The position numbers and the translations under genes are program-made. DNA of 64,000 nt, from positions 149,975 through 213,974 of the forward strand of contig JADJFX010000007.1 in assembly GCA_016708345.1 (NCBI GenBank), written 5' to 3'. Shown here piece by piece: positions 36,007-45,086 of the stretch. The notes beneath the pieces were generated by a model that made no database searches, had not been told where the DNA came from, and saw only the letters and a list, made by a program, of their open reading frames with translations. This DNA is from Candidatus Rhodoferax bjergmarkensis. GTDB taxonomy: Bacteria; Pseudomonadota; Gammaproteobacteria; Burkholderiales; Burkholderiaceae_C. Within the stretch, counting starts at the first letter, position 1; each line of letters starts with the position of its first letter.

Positions 36007-36336
36007 TTAAGTTTTGGCCTTGCTTCCGGTGTCAACCGGCCCATTGACCAGAGCGCGAAAGCCGTACACCACGCGCGCACCGGCAAAGTCCACCAGCTCC
36101 ACGGTGCGTTGCTGCCCGGGCTCAAAGCGCACCGCCGAGCCGGAGGGGATGTTCAGCCGCATGCCGTGCGCTGCTGAACGATCGAACCCCAGCGCGCCGT
36201 TGGTCTCGGCAAAGTGGTAGTGCGAGCCCACCTGAATCGGGCGGTCTGCCGTGTTGCACACCACCAGCGTCAAGGTGCGCCGCCCGGAGTTGAGCGGGTG
36301 CTCGCCCTCGTCCAGAATCAATTCGCCCGGCACCAT
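36007..36336 (-). CDS. ureB: urease beta subunit
   Basis: 109 aa. Motifs GELILDEGEHPLNSGR, VGSHYHFAETNGALGFDRS and AHGMRLNIPSGSAVRFEPG cover the family. Structural subunit of the UreABC trimer of trimers. Lies between hupE/ureJ and ureC; 8 bp gap to the hupE stop. Confidence 0.96.
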   Translation of the reverse strand: MVPGELILDEGEHPLNSGRRTLTLVVCNTADRPIQVGSHYHFAETNGALGFDRSAAHGMRLNIPSGSAVRFEPGQQRTVELVDFAGARVVYGFRALVNGPVDTGSKAKT

Positions 36337-36344
36337 GGTTTACC

Positions 36345-36938
36345 TCAAAGTTGGTTGAACAGGTACAGGCCTGCAAATCCCAGCGAGCCCCCCAGACCGC
36401 TGAGCACTGTCACGCTGCGCTCGGCCAGCCAACGGCGGATGCCAAGGCCAATGCCGACACCACCCAGGTGCAACGCCGCCGTGGTCAGCAAAAAGCCTGC
36501 GGCATACCCCGCAAATCCGGTTGCCGGTGTCTCTGCACCGTGGGCCAGACCATGCAGGCCAGCTGCCATGGCAACCAAGCCAAGGCCGATCGCCTTGGGC
36601 ATCGGTTTGGTGGCCAGAATCAACATGGCACCGAACAGGGTGACAGACAGGGCAATGGCATGCTCCAGGAACGGCACGGTCACGCCACTGGCCCCCAAAA
36701 CTGCACTGACCACCAGCGCCAGCATAAAGGTGGCCGGACCTTGCCAGGCCTGTCTGACCGGCAAGGCACTCACAGACCAGATGCCAACCGCCAGCATGGC
36801 CAGCAAATGGTCAGCACCGAACGGGTGGGCCAAGCCCTCCATCAGGCTCTGCGTTCCATGTCCCGTATGGGCGTTAGCGCTTGTAGATAAAGCGCAAGAA
36901 GCTATGAAATAAATAGCGAATTTGAAATTTTTGCGCAT
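36345..36938 (-). CDS. ureJ: HupE/UreJ-family nickel (or cobalt) transporter
   Basis: 197 aa: signal peptide ending ANAHTGHG, which exposes the His-rich metal motif of HupE/UreJ, then six membrane helices with GLAHPFGADHLLAMLAVGIW (HPxGxDH metal motif) and AAGLHGLAHGAE. It should bring nickel to the urease, matching its place between ureA and ureB. Residues 7-22 of the signal peptide are encoded by a dispersed repeat (36876-36919). Confidence 0.9.
   Translation of the reverse strand: MRKNFKFAIYFIASCALSTSANAHTGHGTQSLMEGLAHPFGADHLLAMLAVGIWSVSALPVRQAWQGPATFMLALVVSAVLGASGVTVPFLEHAIALSVTLFGAMLILATKPMPKAIGLGLVAMAAGLHGLAHGAETPATGFAGYAAGFLLTTAALHLGGVGIGLGIRRWLAERSVTVLSGLGGSLGFAGLYLFNQL
36876..36919 (-). 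repeat. dispersed repeat copy 11, inside the hupE/ureJ signal peptide
   Basis: On the minus strand: TTCGCTATTTATTTCATAGC, then TTCTTGCGC, TTTATCTACAAGCGC. This has the order and spacing of the repeat family (GCTAT ... ATAGCTGCTTGCGC ... ATCTACGNGCGC) in frame with the coding sequence. Confidence 0.65.
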
Positions 36939-36971
36939 AAAAATGCTCCTGGGATCAAAAGGGTTGGTTTT

Positions 36972-37274
36972 TCAAATAATCGGTTGGTGTACGGTCACCA
37001 GCTTGGTGCCATCCGGGAAGGTGGCCTCCACCTGAATGTCGGGAATCATCTCGGCAATGCCGTCCATCACGTCGGCACGGGTCAGCACGGCCCGGCCTTC
37101 GCTCATGAGCTGGGCCACAGTCTTGCCGTCGCGCGCGCCCTCCATCACCGCCGCGCTGATCAGGGCAATGGCTTCCGGGTAGTTCAGCTTCACGCCACGC
37201 GCCTTGCGCCGCTCGGCCAGCAAGGCGGCGGTAAAGATGAGCAGCTTGTCTTTCTCTCGGGGCGTCAGTTCCAT
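36972..37274 (-). CDS. ureA: urease gamma subunit
   Basis: 100 aa: MELTPREKDKLLIFTAALLA, LNYPEAIALISAAVMEGARDG and PDIQVEATFPDGTKLVTVHQ are diagnostic. ATG 37274 is the family start; the open frame reaches 37475 but the extra part has no homology. First gene of the urease operon. ureD, normally just upstream, is absent, and the divergent sensor kinase takes its place. Confidence 0.96.
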   Translation of the reverse strand: MELTPREKDKLLIFTAALLAERRKARGVKLNYPEAIALISAAVMEGARDGKTVAQLMSEGRAVLTRADVMDGIAEMIPDIQVEATFPDGTKLVTVHQPII

Positions 37275-37429
37275 GGTGATGGGCGCGGCTTGCAGTGAAT
37301 GAATGAGCACATTATTAAGCATAGTCATGACATTGCCCCGGCAAGTACGCCACAGGCCGTACACCGAGGGGCGCTGGCACTCACCCCCCGCTGCCGAGCC
37401 GGTGGCATGAAATCTGCGTCTAGGCAGCA

Positions 37430-40400
37430 GTGAACCCTGAAATGCTTCCACCGCCGCCCTCCCCGCTGGAACCACCTGTGCAGCGCGTGGTCAAGATTCG
37501 CCGCGACTACAACAACTGGGTGGCCAGCGAGACGATGGAAGACTACGCACTGCGTTTTGCTCCGCAGCGCTTTCGCAAATGGTCGCCCTGGCGCGTGGCC
37601 AACACGGCCTTTGGCGCAGCCTCGTTCCTGATTTTGGAGGCGGTGGGCGCTACGCTGCTGGTGCAGTACGGGTTTGTCAATGCCTTCTGGGCCATTGTGG
37701 CCACCGGGCTGGTGATCTTTCTGGCCGGGCTGCCCATCAGCGTGTACGCCGCCCGCTACGGCGTGGACATGGACTTGCTGACCCGTGGCGCGGGGTTTGG
37801 CTACATCGGCTCCACACTTACCTCGCTGATTTACGCCTCCTTCACCTTCATCTTCTTCGCGCTGGAGGCTGCCGTTATGGCCTATGCGCTGGAGCTGGCA
37901 CTGGACATTCCGCCCACTTGGGGCTACCTGATTTGTGCGCTGGTGGTGATACCGCTGGTGACCCATGGTGTCTCCGCCATCAGCACGCTGCAGCTGTGGA
38001 CCCAGCCGCTGTGGCTGCTCATGCTGGTGCTGCCCTTTGGCTACGTTCTGGTGCGTGATCCGGCAGCCTTTGCGGGCATCACGCACTACGCTGGTGAGCT
38101 TGGCGTGGCTGGCGTGTTTAATGTGCACCTGTTTGGTGCAGCTCTAACAGTGGGCATTGCGCTCATCACCCAGATTGGGGAACAGGCCGACTATTTGCGT
38201 TTCATGCCCGTGCAGACGCCGCAAAACCGCTGGCGCTGGTGGGCAGCTGTGCTGGTGGGCGGGCCGGGCTGGGTGCTGCTGGGCGTGGTCAAGATGCTGG
38301 GCGGCGCGTTTTTGGCCTACCTGGCGATTGGCCACAGTGTGCCGATTGACCGCGCGGTCGATCCCAACCAGATGTACCTGGCGGCCTACGAATATGTGTT
38401 CCCGTCGCTGCCCTGGGCGGTGGCCGCCACGGCGCTGTTTGTGGTGGTGTCCCAGCTCAAGATCAATGTCACCAATGCCTATGCCGGCTCGCTGGCCTGG
38501 AGCAACTTTTTCTCGCGCCTGACGCACAGCCATCCGGGGCGCGTGGTGTGGGTGGTGTTCAACAGCCTGATCGCCTTCATGCTGATGGAAATGAACGTGT
38601 TTCAGGCGCTGGGTGAGGTGCTGGGCCTGTACGCCAACATTGCCATCGCCTGGATGATGGCGGTGGTGGCCGATCTGGTCATCAACAAGCCGCTGGGCCT
38701 GTCGCCCAAAGGGATCGAGTTCAAACGCGCACACCTGTATGACATCAACCCGGTGGGCGTGGGGGCCATGGCGTTGGCGTCAAGCCTGTCGATTGCCGCC
38801 CACCTGGGGTTTTTTGGTGCTTCGGCCCAAGCGTTTTCGGCCGTGGTGGCGCTGGTGACCGCGCTGATCACCTCGCCGCTGATTGCCTGGCTCACTAAAG
38901 GTCGCTACTACATTGCACGGACCTCAACAGTACCCCACACGCAAACCCAAAAATGTGTCATTTGCGAGCGCACTTACGAAGCGCCCGACATGGCCCACTG
39001 CCCGGCCTATCAGGGTGCCATCTGCTCCCTGTGCTGCACGCTGGACGCGCGCTGTGGCGACGCCTGCAAACCACACGCCAGCCTGGCCACGCAGTGGTCC
39101 GGGGCCTTGCGCTGGCTCCTGCCTAAGCGGGTTTGGCCGTTTCTGGACACCGGGGTCAGCCACTTTTTGCTGCTGATGCTGGTCATCATTCCCCTGCTGG
39201 CCACGGTGTTTGGCATGTTTTACCGGCAGGAACTCAGCACATTGGCGGCCATGGTGGCAGACCCCATCCCCGGTCAAACCGCCTTGCGCTCCGGGTTCTC
39301 CAAGGCCTTTGCCGCACTGCTTCTGATAGCCGGCATTGTGGCGTGGTGGCTGGTGCTGGCGCACAAGAGCCGACAAGTGGCGCAGGAAGAGTCCAACCGC
39401 CAGACCCATTTGCTGATGCGCGAAATCGACTTGCACCGCCAGACCGACAAGGCGCTGCAAGAGGCCCGGCATGTGGCCGAGCGCGCCAAGCAACAAGCGG
39501 AGCAGGCCAACGCCGCCAAAAGCCGCTACATCAGCGCCATCAGCCACGAGCTGCGCACGCCGCTCAACAGCATCCTGGGTTATGCCCAGCTGATGGGCGA
39601 GGACGCGGCCATTCCCCCGCACCGCAAGCAGGCAGTCAGCGTGATCAAGCGCGGGGGCGAACACTTGCTCACGCTGATTGAAGGCACGCTGGACATGGCG
39701 CAGATTGAAGGCGGCAAGCTCAGGCTCCAAGTCAAGCCCATGCAATTTGCCAGCGGCATGCACGAGATGGCCAGCATGTTTGAACTGCAGGCGCAAGACA
39801 AAGGCCTGTCGTTTGGTTATGACGTGCAGGGCCACGTGCCCCAGTGGGTGCGGGCCGATGAAAAACGGGTGCGCCAGATTTGCTTCAACCTGCTGGGCAA
39901 CGCCATCAAGTTCACGCAGACCGGCAGCGTTCGCCTGTGCCTGCGCTACGCGCGTGAGATGGCGCACATTGAGGTGCATGACACCGGGCCGGGCATGGAT
40001 GCGCAAGAGCTGGAGCGCATTTTTGAGCCTTTCACACGCGGCAACAGCGCGGCCAGCGGCGGCGCAGCCAGTGGCGGTGCCGGGCTGGGCCTGACCATCG
40101 CCAAAATGCTGACCGACCTGATGGGCGGTGAGTTGTCTGTCACCAGCACACCGGGCGTGGGGTCGATGTTTCGGGTGCGGCTTTTTTTACCTGAGCTGCA
40201 CAGGCCCCCGAGCGTCACCTCGGACTTCGGCGTACGCGAATGGCGAAAACCACGCAGAAGTTATGCCGGAGCACGCCGAAAAATTCTGGTCATTGACAAT
40301 GAAGAAGCCGACCGCGAACTGCTGGTCAATGTGCTGCAGCCGCTGGGCTTTGAAGTGCGAACTGCCGCCAGCGGCCACGACGCGCTGGACCTCTTGACCA

Positions 40401-40924
40401 CCGGCTACCAGCCCGATGCCGTGCTGCTGGACCTGGCCATGCCCGGCATTGACGGCTGGGAGACCTTGCGCCGCCTGCGCGCGCTGGGCGGCGCACAGCC
40501 GCAGGTGGCGATTGTGTCGGCCAATGCGTTTGACCGCGTGCTGGACAACAGCTTGGGCGTTGAGCCGCAGGACTATGTGCTCAAGCCGGTTCGCCACAGC
40601 GAACTGCTGGACTGGCTGGAGCGCAAGCTCCATTTGGTGTGGCAAGAAGCGCCTGTGCCAACCGCGCCCGCCACACCGCCTCCCGTCAACGCGCCGGCAA
40701 ACGAGCCCGTGCCAGCACCGCCGCGCGCTGCCTTGCTGGCACTGCAAGAACTGGTCAAGCTGGGCTACTTCAGGGGCATCATGAACTCACTGCAGGCCAT
40801 GGCCAGCGCACACCCTGAAAGCGCCACTTTTGTCGCAACGCTGACCCAGCTGGCACGCCAGTACCAGTTTGAAACCATGATGCCAATATTGCAGAAAGCG
40901 CTCGATGAATCCCCCTGCCCTTGA
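37430..40924 (+). CDS. NCS1 nucleobase-permease fused to hybrid histidine kinase
   Basis: 1164-aa inner-membrane sensor. Residues about 20-500 are a full NCS1 (CodB/purine-cytosine permease) domain with some 12 helices (RYDYNNW-like RRDYNNWVASETMEDYALR, RGAGFGYIGSTLTSL). Residues 509-545 hold a cysteine cluster (CVICERTYEAPDMAHC, CSLCC, CGDAC) that could bind zinc. Two more helices follow, then a coiled coil, HisKA (H706 in SHELRTPLNS), HATPase (NLLGNAIKF, GPGMD, GLGLTIAKML) and a receiver with D1001 (LLDLAMPG), ending in a helical tail. Probably senses a nucleobase or urea-related ligand and signals to the regulator encoded in overlap. Divergent from urease. Confidence 0.92.
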   Translation: MNPEMLPPPPSPLEPPVQRVVKIRRDYNNWVASETMEDYALRFAPQRFRKWSPWRVANTAFGAASFLILEAVGATLLVQYGFVNAFWAIVATGLVIFLAGLPISVYAARYGVDMDLLTRGAGFGYIGSTLTSLIYASFTFIFFALEAAVMAYALELALDIPPTWGYLICALVVIPLVTHGVSAISTLQLWTQPLWLLMLVLPFGYVLVRDPAAFAGITHYAGELGVAGVFNVHLFGAALTVGIALITQIGEQADYLRFMPVQTPQNRWRWWAAVLVGGPGWVLLGVVKMLGGAFLAYLAIGHSVPIDRAVDPNQMYLAAYEYVFPSLPWAVAATALFVVVSQLKINVTNAYAGSLAWSNFFSRLTHSHPGRVVWVVFNSLIAFMLMEMNVFQALGEVLGLYANIAIAWMMAVVADLVINKPLGLSPKGIEFKRAHLYDINPVGVGAMALASSLSIAAHLGFFGASAQAFSAVVALVTALITSPLIAWLTKGRYYIARTSTVPHTQTQKCVICERTYEAPDMAHCPAYQGAICSLCCTLDARCGDACKPHASLATQWSGALRWLLPKRVWPFLDTGVSHFLLLMLVIIPLLATVFGMFYRQELSTLAAMVADPIPGQTALRSGFSKAFAALLLIAGIVAWWLVLAHKSRQVAQEESNRQTHLLMREIDLHRQTDKALQEARHVAERAKQQAEQANAAKSRYISAISHELRTPLNSILGYAQLMGEDAAIPPHRKQAVSVIKRGGEHLLTLIEGTLDMAQIEGGKLRLQVKPMQFASGMHEMASMFELQAQDKGLSFGYDVQGHVPQWVRADEKRVRQICFNLLGNAIKFTQTGSVRLCLRYAREMAHIEVHDTGPGMDAQELERIFEPFTRGNSAASGGAASGGAGLGLTIAKMLTDLMGGELSVTSTPGVGSMFRVRLFLPELHRPPSVTSDFGVREWRKPRRSYAGARRKILVIDNEEADRELLVNVLQPLGFEVRTAASGHDALDLLTTGYQPDAVLLDLAMPGIDGWETLRRLRALGGAQPQVAIVSANAFDRVLDNSLGVEPQDYVLKPVRHSELLDWLERKLHLVWQEAPVPTAPATPPPVNAPANEPVPAPPRAALLALQELVKLGYFRGIMNSLQAMASAHPESATFVATLTQLARQYQFETMMPILQKALDESPCP

Positions 40925-41885
40925 AAACCACCGCACACTGGACCGCGCCAACAGCGACGTCGTGCTGATCGTGGACGACGTGCCCGACAACCTCTCGGTC
41001 TTGCACGATGCGCTGGACGAATCCGGCTACACGGTGCTGATTGCCACCTCGGGCCAGGCTGCCCTGCAGCGCGCCGTGCAAGCCCTGCCCGATGTCATTT
41101 TGTTAGATGCCATGATGCCCGGCATGGACGGCTTTGAAGTAGCGCGCCGCCTCAAAGCCACGGCGCAGACCGCGCACATTCCCATTATTTTCATGACCGG
41201 CCTGCTCGACACCGAATACCTGGTGGCAGCGCTCGAATCCGGCGGGGTGGACTACGTCACAAAACCCATCAAACCCAAGGAAGTGCTGGCGCGCATGCAG
41301 GTGCATTTGAAGGGCGCACGCGAGCGGCACCAGACCCGCAATGCGCTGGACGCCTTTGGCTACGCCACCATCACGGTGCGCGCGCAAGACGGCTGCCTGA
41401 TGTGGCAAACCCCACTGGCGCGTGACCTGCTGGAAACTTATTGCGGCACCCAGGCACCACAAACTCCAGAGCCGGTATTGGCCTGGCTGACGGATTGCCT
41501 GCGTGTGCTGGCGCAAAAAGGCGAGCCGCCCAAGCTCAGCCTGGAACGCGGCCCCAAGCGCCTGACCTTCAGGCTGCACCAGCAAATCAACGACAGCGAT
41601 GCAGGTGGCGACTGGCTGATCGTCATGCGTGAGGTGTCTGACACGGCGGTGGTCGAGGCGCTGGGCCTGTGCTTCAAGCTGACCGCACGCGAAGCCGAGG
41701 TGCTTTACTGGGTCATCAAGGGCAAAACCAACAAAGACATTGGCGACATTTTGGGCTCCAGCCCCATGACGGTCAAAAAACATCTGGAACGTGTTTTTGT
41801 GAAACTGGGCGTAGAAACCCGCACCGCGGCGGCGGGCATGGCCATGGGGCGCATCCGGCAATTGCACCCGCAGTTTGAGGGGTGA
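40905..41885 (+). CDS. response regulator with LuxR-type HTH
   Basis: 326 aa. N-terminal receiver (VVLIVDDVPDNLSVLHDALD, LLDAMMPGMDG phospho-acceptor, KPIKPKEVLAR), an unassigned middle of about 110 residues, and a C-terminal LuxR/FixJ HTH (LTAREAEVLYWVIKGKTNKD, MTVKKHLERVFVKLGVETRT). It overlaps the kinase gene by 20 bp and is surely its partner. The divergent urease operon is the obvious candidate target. Confidence 0.92.
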   Translation: MNPPALENHRTLDRANSDVVLIVDDVPDNLSVLHDALDESGYTVLIATSGQAALQRAVQALPDVILLDAMMPGMDGFEVARRLKATAQTAHIPIIFMTGLLDTEYLVAALESGGVDYVTKPIKPKEVLARMQVHLKGARERHQTRNALDAFGYATITVRAQDGCLMWQTPLARDLLETYCGTQAPQTPEPVLAWLTDCLRVLAQKGEPPKLSLERGPKRLTFRLHQQINDSDAGGDWLIVMREVSDTAVVEALGLCFKLTAREAEVLYWVIKGKTNKDIGDILGSSPMTVKKHLERVFVKLGVETRTAAAGMAMGRIRQLHPQFEG

Positions 41886-42184
41886 CACCTGCGGACAGTT
41901 TGAGCCTAGTGATCACTTAAATAAGTCCGCGAAACATCGAAAAGTGCTTTGCACTGCGAGAGCAAGCCGCAAACCAAAGCGATAGCACCAGCTATGGCGC
42001 GATTTGCAACGCAGCAATCGCAGATGCAAAGCATTTTGTATGTTGTGAGATTGCTGCTACCAAGCACTATTCACATGACCGTGAAAGTTAGTCCGTCATT
42101 AAATCGAACACAAAAGAACATAAAGGAACTTAAAAGAGCTATAAAATATCAAGAATATTTAAATTAAATTCGTCTCTTCAAAAA
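41886..42184. other. AT-rich leader, no gene recognised
   Basis: About 300 bp between the regulator and the interrupted exported-protein gene. The part from 42080 is markedly AT-rich, unlike its surroundings, and probably contains that gene's promoter. An open frame at 41949-42167 shows no family resemblance. Confidence 0.4.
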
Positions 42185-43978
42185 ATGAACCGAATCAAAA
42201 AATCAACACTTGGAGCATTCTTGTTCTGCGCTGCATTCACCGCAGGTGCAATGACCGCCGCTGACGACAATGAGCTAAGGAACTGTCAGCAAATTACTTT
42301 TACAACTTCGTACGCAGCCTGCGGGGGTTTTTGTTGATTTGATCCGGGTGTTCAGGAGCAATCGTGTAGTTCCAGTCGCCGTGAAATTTGTCCGGTATCA
42401 GGTGCAGCGTCGCCATCGTCGCATCCTCTACCTTGACGCCGGTTGGGTACGCATCGTGTCGAGCGGGCGCGTACTCGCAGGCCTTTTGTTGTGGTGGTGC
42501 TGGCGATCGGTTGACAATGACCTCATGACTTTCGAGCGGGCGTCCACGCCAATTGCGGGTGATGTGACAGAACATCCGATGCTCGTTTTGTTCCACTTGC
42601 TTGTGCCTGGCGGAAAGTGGCAAAGCGATCTTAGTGGTGCGTCGGCCAAGCGCTGAAGGCCACCTTCCAGGCGCACGCGTGATCCGTGCTGCCCCCGCCG
42701 TCTGCGGTGATTAACAGTTCGCGTGCTTGCGGATAGGTCTTGCCCCACTGACGCCACCAGCAGTAGATCGATTCGACATCAAACTCCGGTGTATCGTGAT
42801 CAATGCCGACACTGACCCAGCCAGCATTGGCGCTCAGGTCATAGACGCCGTATGGAATGGCCTGCCCAGATCCTTATCCGGAAGTCGTGTACCGCACCAC
42901 TGGTTGACCTTTCGGATGCCACTCCTGTCCGGCATTCTTGAAGTCTCCCACCTCTTTCTTCTGGTGTCCACGGATATCACCGGTTGGCCGCGTCGCTGAA
43001 ACTTGGCGCGCTGCGCGATGTCTGAACTGCGCATTGCGATCCGATGGCCAGCGCCCTGCGCGTCTTGCGATTGACCTGCAGGCTGTAGCCCAAACTCTGC
43101 AGCACTTCGCTCACGGCTTAATGGCTGACCGGGTGACCTTGCCGATTCAACTCGGCGGCCATGGTGCGAACACTCTTGTATGTCCAGCGCAATGGCGACA
43201 TGGATCACCTGGGTCGTCGACTCCACCAACCTGGAGTGCCGGACACAAGCCCGTGTCCGCTTGTCAGACGTGGGCGACCAGCACCTCGCGGCGCACCCGA
43301 TGCGAGTGCCATTGACGCGAATGGCCGCGTCGCTCAATTCCTGATGCCAGCCGTGATCGTCGGCCGAGTCATTCCAATCGCTCTTGCCAGCGCTGACCCG
43401 CCACCCAAGTGCAGAGCTTCAGTCGCAGCCCACAGCCGTCGCATCTGTTCGTCCATCACGCCACGTAGTGCTTCAAACTTCTCGGAAATGCGTGACTCAT
43501 CATTCATCCCACGATGCTACGAGATTTCAACTAAGTTGTAAAAGTAATTTGCTGACAACGCCTAAGGCACATTGCCGGGCAGGACGGCGTGTCGATCGCA
43601 GCCGATCTGAAAGTCGACATCGCATCCTTTGTTTATGTTGACACTGATGCCAATGGTGGCTCCATGAGTCACAACGACATCAAATTCACGGGCGTGATCA
43701 AAGCAACTTTGGACATACTTTCCCAAGCTGCCGTCATGACCGAAGCGTTCGCTCCCAACGCCAGTTCAGTCTTGGGCAACATGGGCGGCGCTGACTTGCC
43801 CGCATTTTTGCCGAAGGGTGACGTTATCAAACTCGCCATTCCCCAAATAACCACCAGCAAACCAATCAACATCTCGATTGCCAGCCGGACCATGGGTCAC
43901 TCCACAGCATCCTTTGGCGCTATCGCCATCAACCAAATGAGCCTGGCTGGCTCCACAGCTTACATCTGGGCGCATTAA
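42185..43978 (+). pseudogene. exported DUF6160/FilA-like protein, interrupted by IS
   Basis: 42185-42283 encodes a signal peptide (MNRIKKSTLGAFLFC ... GAMTAADDNEL) and 43558-43978 the rest: HIAGQDGVSIAADLKVDIAS, DIKFTGVIKATLD and a short C-terminal beta-rich part. Joined, they give about 160 aa resembling small exported proteins with a GQxGVSI motif (DUF6160/FilA type, linked to surface filaments). The IS lies between codons of the mature N-terminus, so no intact product is expected. Confidence 0.7.
42284..43557 (-). mobile_element. ISAzo13-family insertion sequence (decayed transposase)
   Basis: 1274 bp bounded by perfect inverted repeats of about 25 bp (TGTCAGCAAATTACTTTTAC inwards from 42284 and its complement ending 43557). 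Minus-strand pieces match the ISAzo13 transposase in order: ISEKFEALRGVMDEQMRRLW (43440-43503), QPVISVDTRRK (near 43000), CHFPPGTSKWNK (near 42600) and NWRGRPLESHEVIV ... DKFHGDWNYTI (42330-42560). At least four frame changes separate them. CTAAGG occurs close to both ends (42275-42280 and 43562-43567), a candidate target duplication with extra end bases. Confidence 0.85.
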
Positions 43979-44107
43979 TTTTGCTGATGGCCACCCGGCA
44001 AGCAGCAGGAGTGTGCTGTGAACCACGATTGAGCGGCAGATGCTGGGCAGCGCAAACTTTCATGCCTCGAATTGCCGAACACCCCGAGCCGTGAAATTAT
44101 TTTTACG

Positions 44108-44686
44108 TTAAGGCAGGCCCAGCAACGCGTTTTTCAACGGTTTCTCGGCAGGGGAATTTCCCAGCCAAATGGACAGCATGGCCTTATAAAACTCGGGTTC
44201 CTTGAAAGGTTCGATTTGCATTTTGTCCTGGATGGTGATGACGGTGCCAGTCCCGGGCACCCAGTCGATCATGATGCTGTCTTCGATGAGAACCTTTTTT
44301 TGTTGAGCAAACATTTCCCCCATGCGGCGCAACTGTGGTGCCAATCTGAGGATGATCGCCTTGTCGGAATTGGCAATAATTTGATGGGTGAATAGGCGTC
44401 CTAACTCCCCCGCCTCGACGTTTCGCACCATCGTAAGACTCAAGCGTTTTGGACCACTCTGGTTAAAAACCTCTGCGGTATTGCTGGTTTTCTTCTCCAG
44501 ATACAGGGCCGCCACATACATTTTTAATGACCCCTTGTGACGCGTACCCACGCCGTTGAGCGTCAACTGCGTACCTGCAACAGTGGCTTTGTCTTCAACT
44601 TGGATGCCATCGACGTCCACCGAAGCTGCCATGGCATTCAATGCCAAGGCGCTGACAACAACCGCCAAAGCTAATTTCAAATTCAT
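44108..44686 (-). CDS. exported chalcone isomerase-like protein
   Basis: 192 aa with signal peptide (LKLALAVVVSALALNAMAAS) and the chalcone isomerase-like fold: GTRHKGSLKMYVAALYLEK, GPKRLSLTMVRNVEAGELG, ILRLAPQLRRMGEMF and YKAMLSIWLGNSPAEKPLK. Bacterial members are periplasmic and not known to act on flavonoids. It stands alone, convergent with the interrupted DUF6160-like gene. Confidence 0.85.
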   Translation of the reverse strand: MNLKLALAVVVSALALNAMAASVDVDGIQVEDKATVAGTQLTLNGVGTRHKGSLKMYVAALYLEKKTSNTAEVFNQSGPKRLSLTMVRNVEAGELGRLFTHQIIANSDKAIILRLAPQLRRMGEMFAQQKKVLIEDSIMIDWVPGTGTVITIQDKMQIEPFKEPEFYKAMLSIWLGNSPAEKPLKNALLGLP

Positions 44687-45086
44687 AAGAGTGTGAAGCC
44701 TATGTTTTCACCCCCATCCAGAGCATGTGGCATCGGGGGGGTGCTGGGGGAACAATCATTCAACGGGATTTTGGCATAGCAAGGCAAGTCACTGAACACG
44801 CTTTCATCACGATGAATCCAATGAGCAACACATTCGATTGCCATGAAACTTCCAGCCCATTGCTCTTGGCGCTGCAATCAAGGCCGCGTGGTCACCACTT
44901 GGCGTCACACAGTATGCCGATCATCCTTATTGAACTTTGGGGCTAGATCTTGCATTCAAATATATCAAATATGCCGTTTGCGCACGTTCCATCTGCGCAA
45001 TCAGCTCCTATTTTTATAGCATTAATCCGCCTAACCTCTTTTTCTACCGGCTAATGACTAATGGCGCAACGTGCGACCGTGCCGCC
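44687..45086. other. intergenic region with repeat only
   Basis: About 400 bp between the chalcone isomerase-like gene and the aldo-keto reductase. The only structure I see is repeat copy 12 at 44973-45020. A short open frame at 44725-44946 has no recognisable features. Confidence 0.4.
44973..45020 (-). repeat. dispersed GCGC-hairpin repeat, copy 12
   Basis: Minus strand: GCTATAAAAATAGGAGCTG, ATTGCGCAGATGGAACGTGC, GCAAACGGC. Same order of parts as the other copies. Lies just downstream of the aldo-keto reductase stop. Confidence 0.75.

Noticed and set aside
37275..37429. A ureD remnant between ureA and the sensor kinase
   Set aside because: The 155-bp gap is too short and no UreD motif is readable in any frame.
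44725..44946. 73-codon frame in the gap before the aldo-keto reductase gene
   Set aside because: No ribosome binding site, no similarity recognised and uneven composition.
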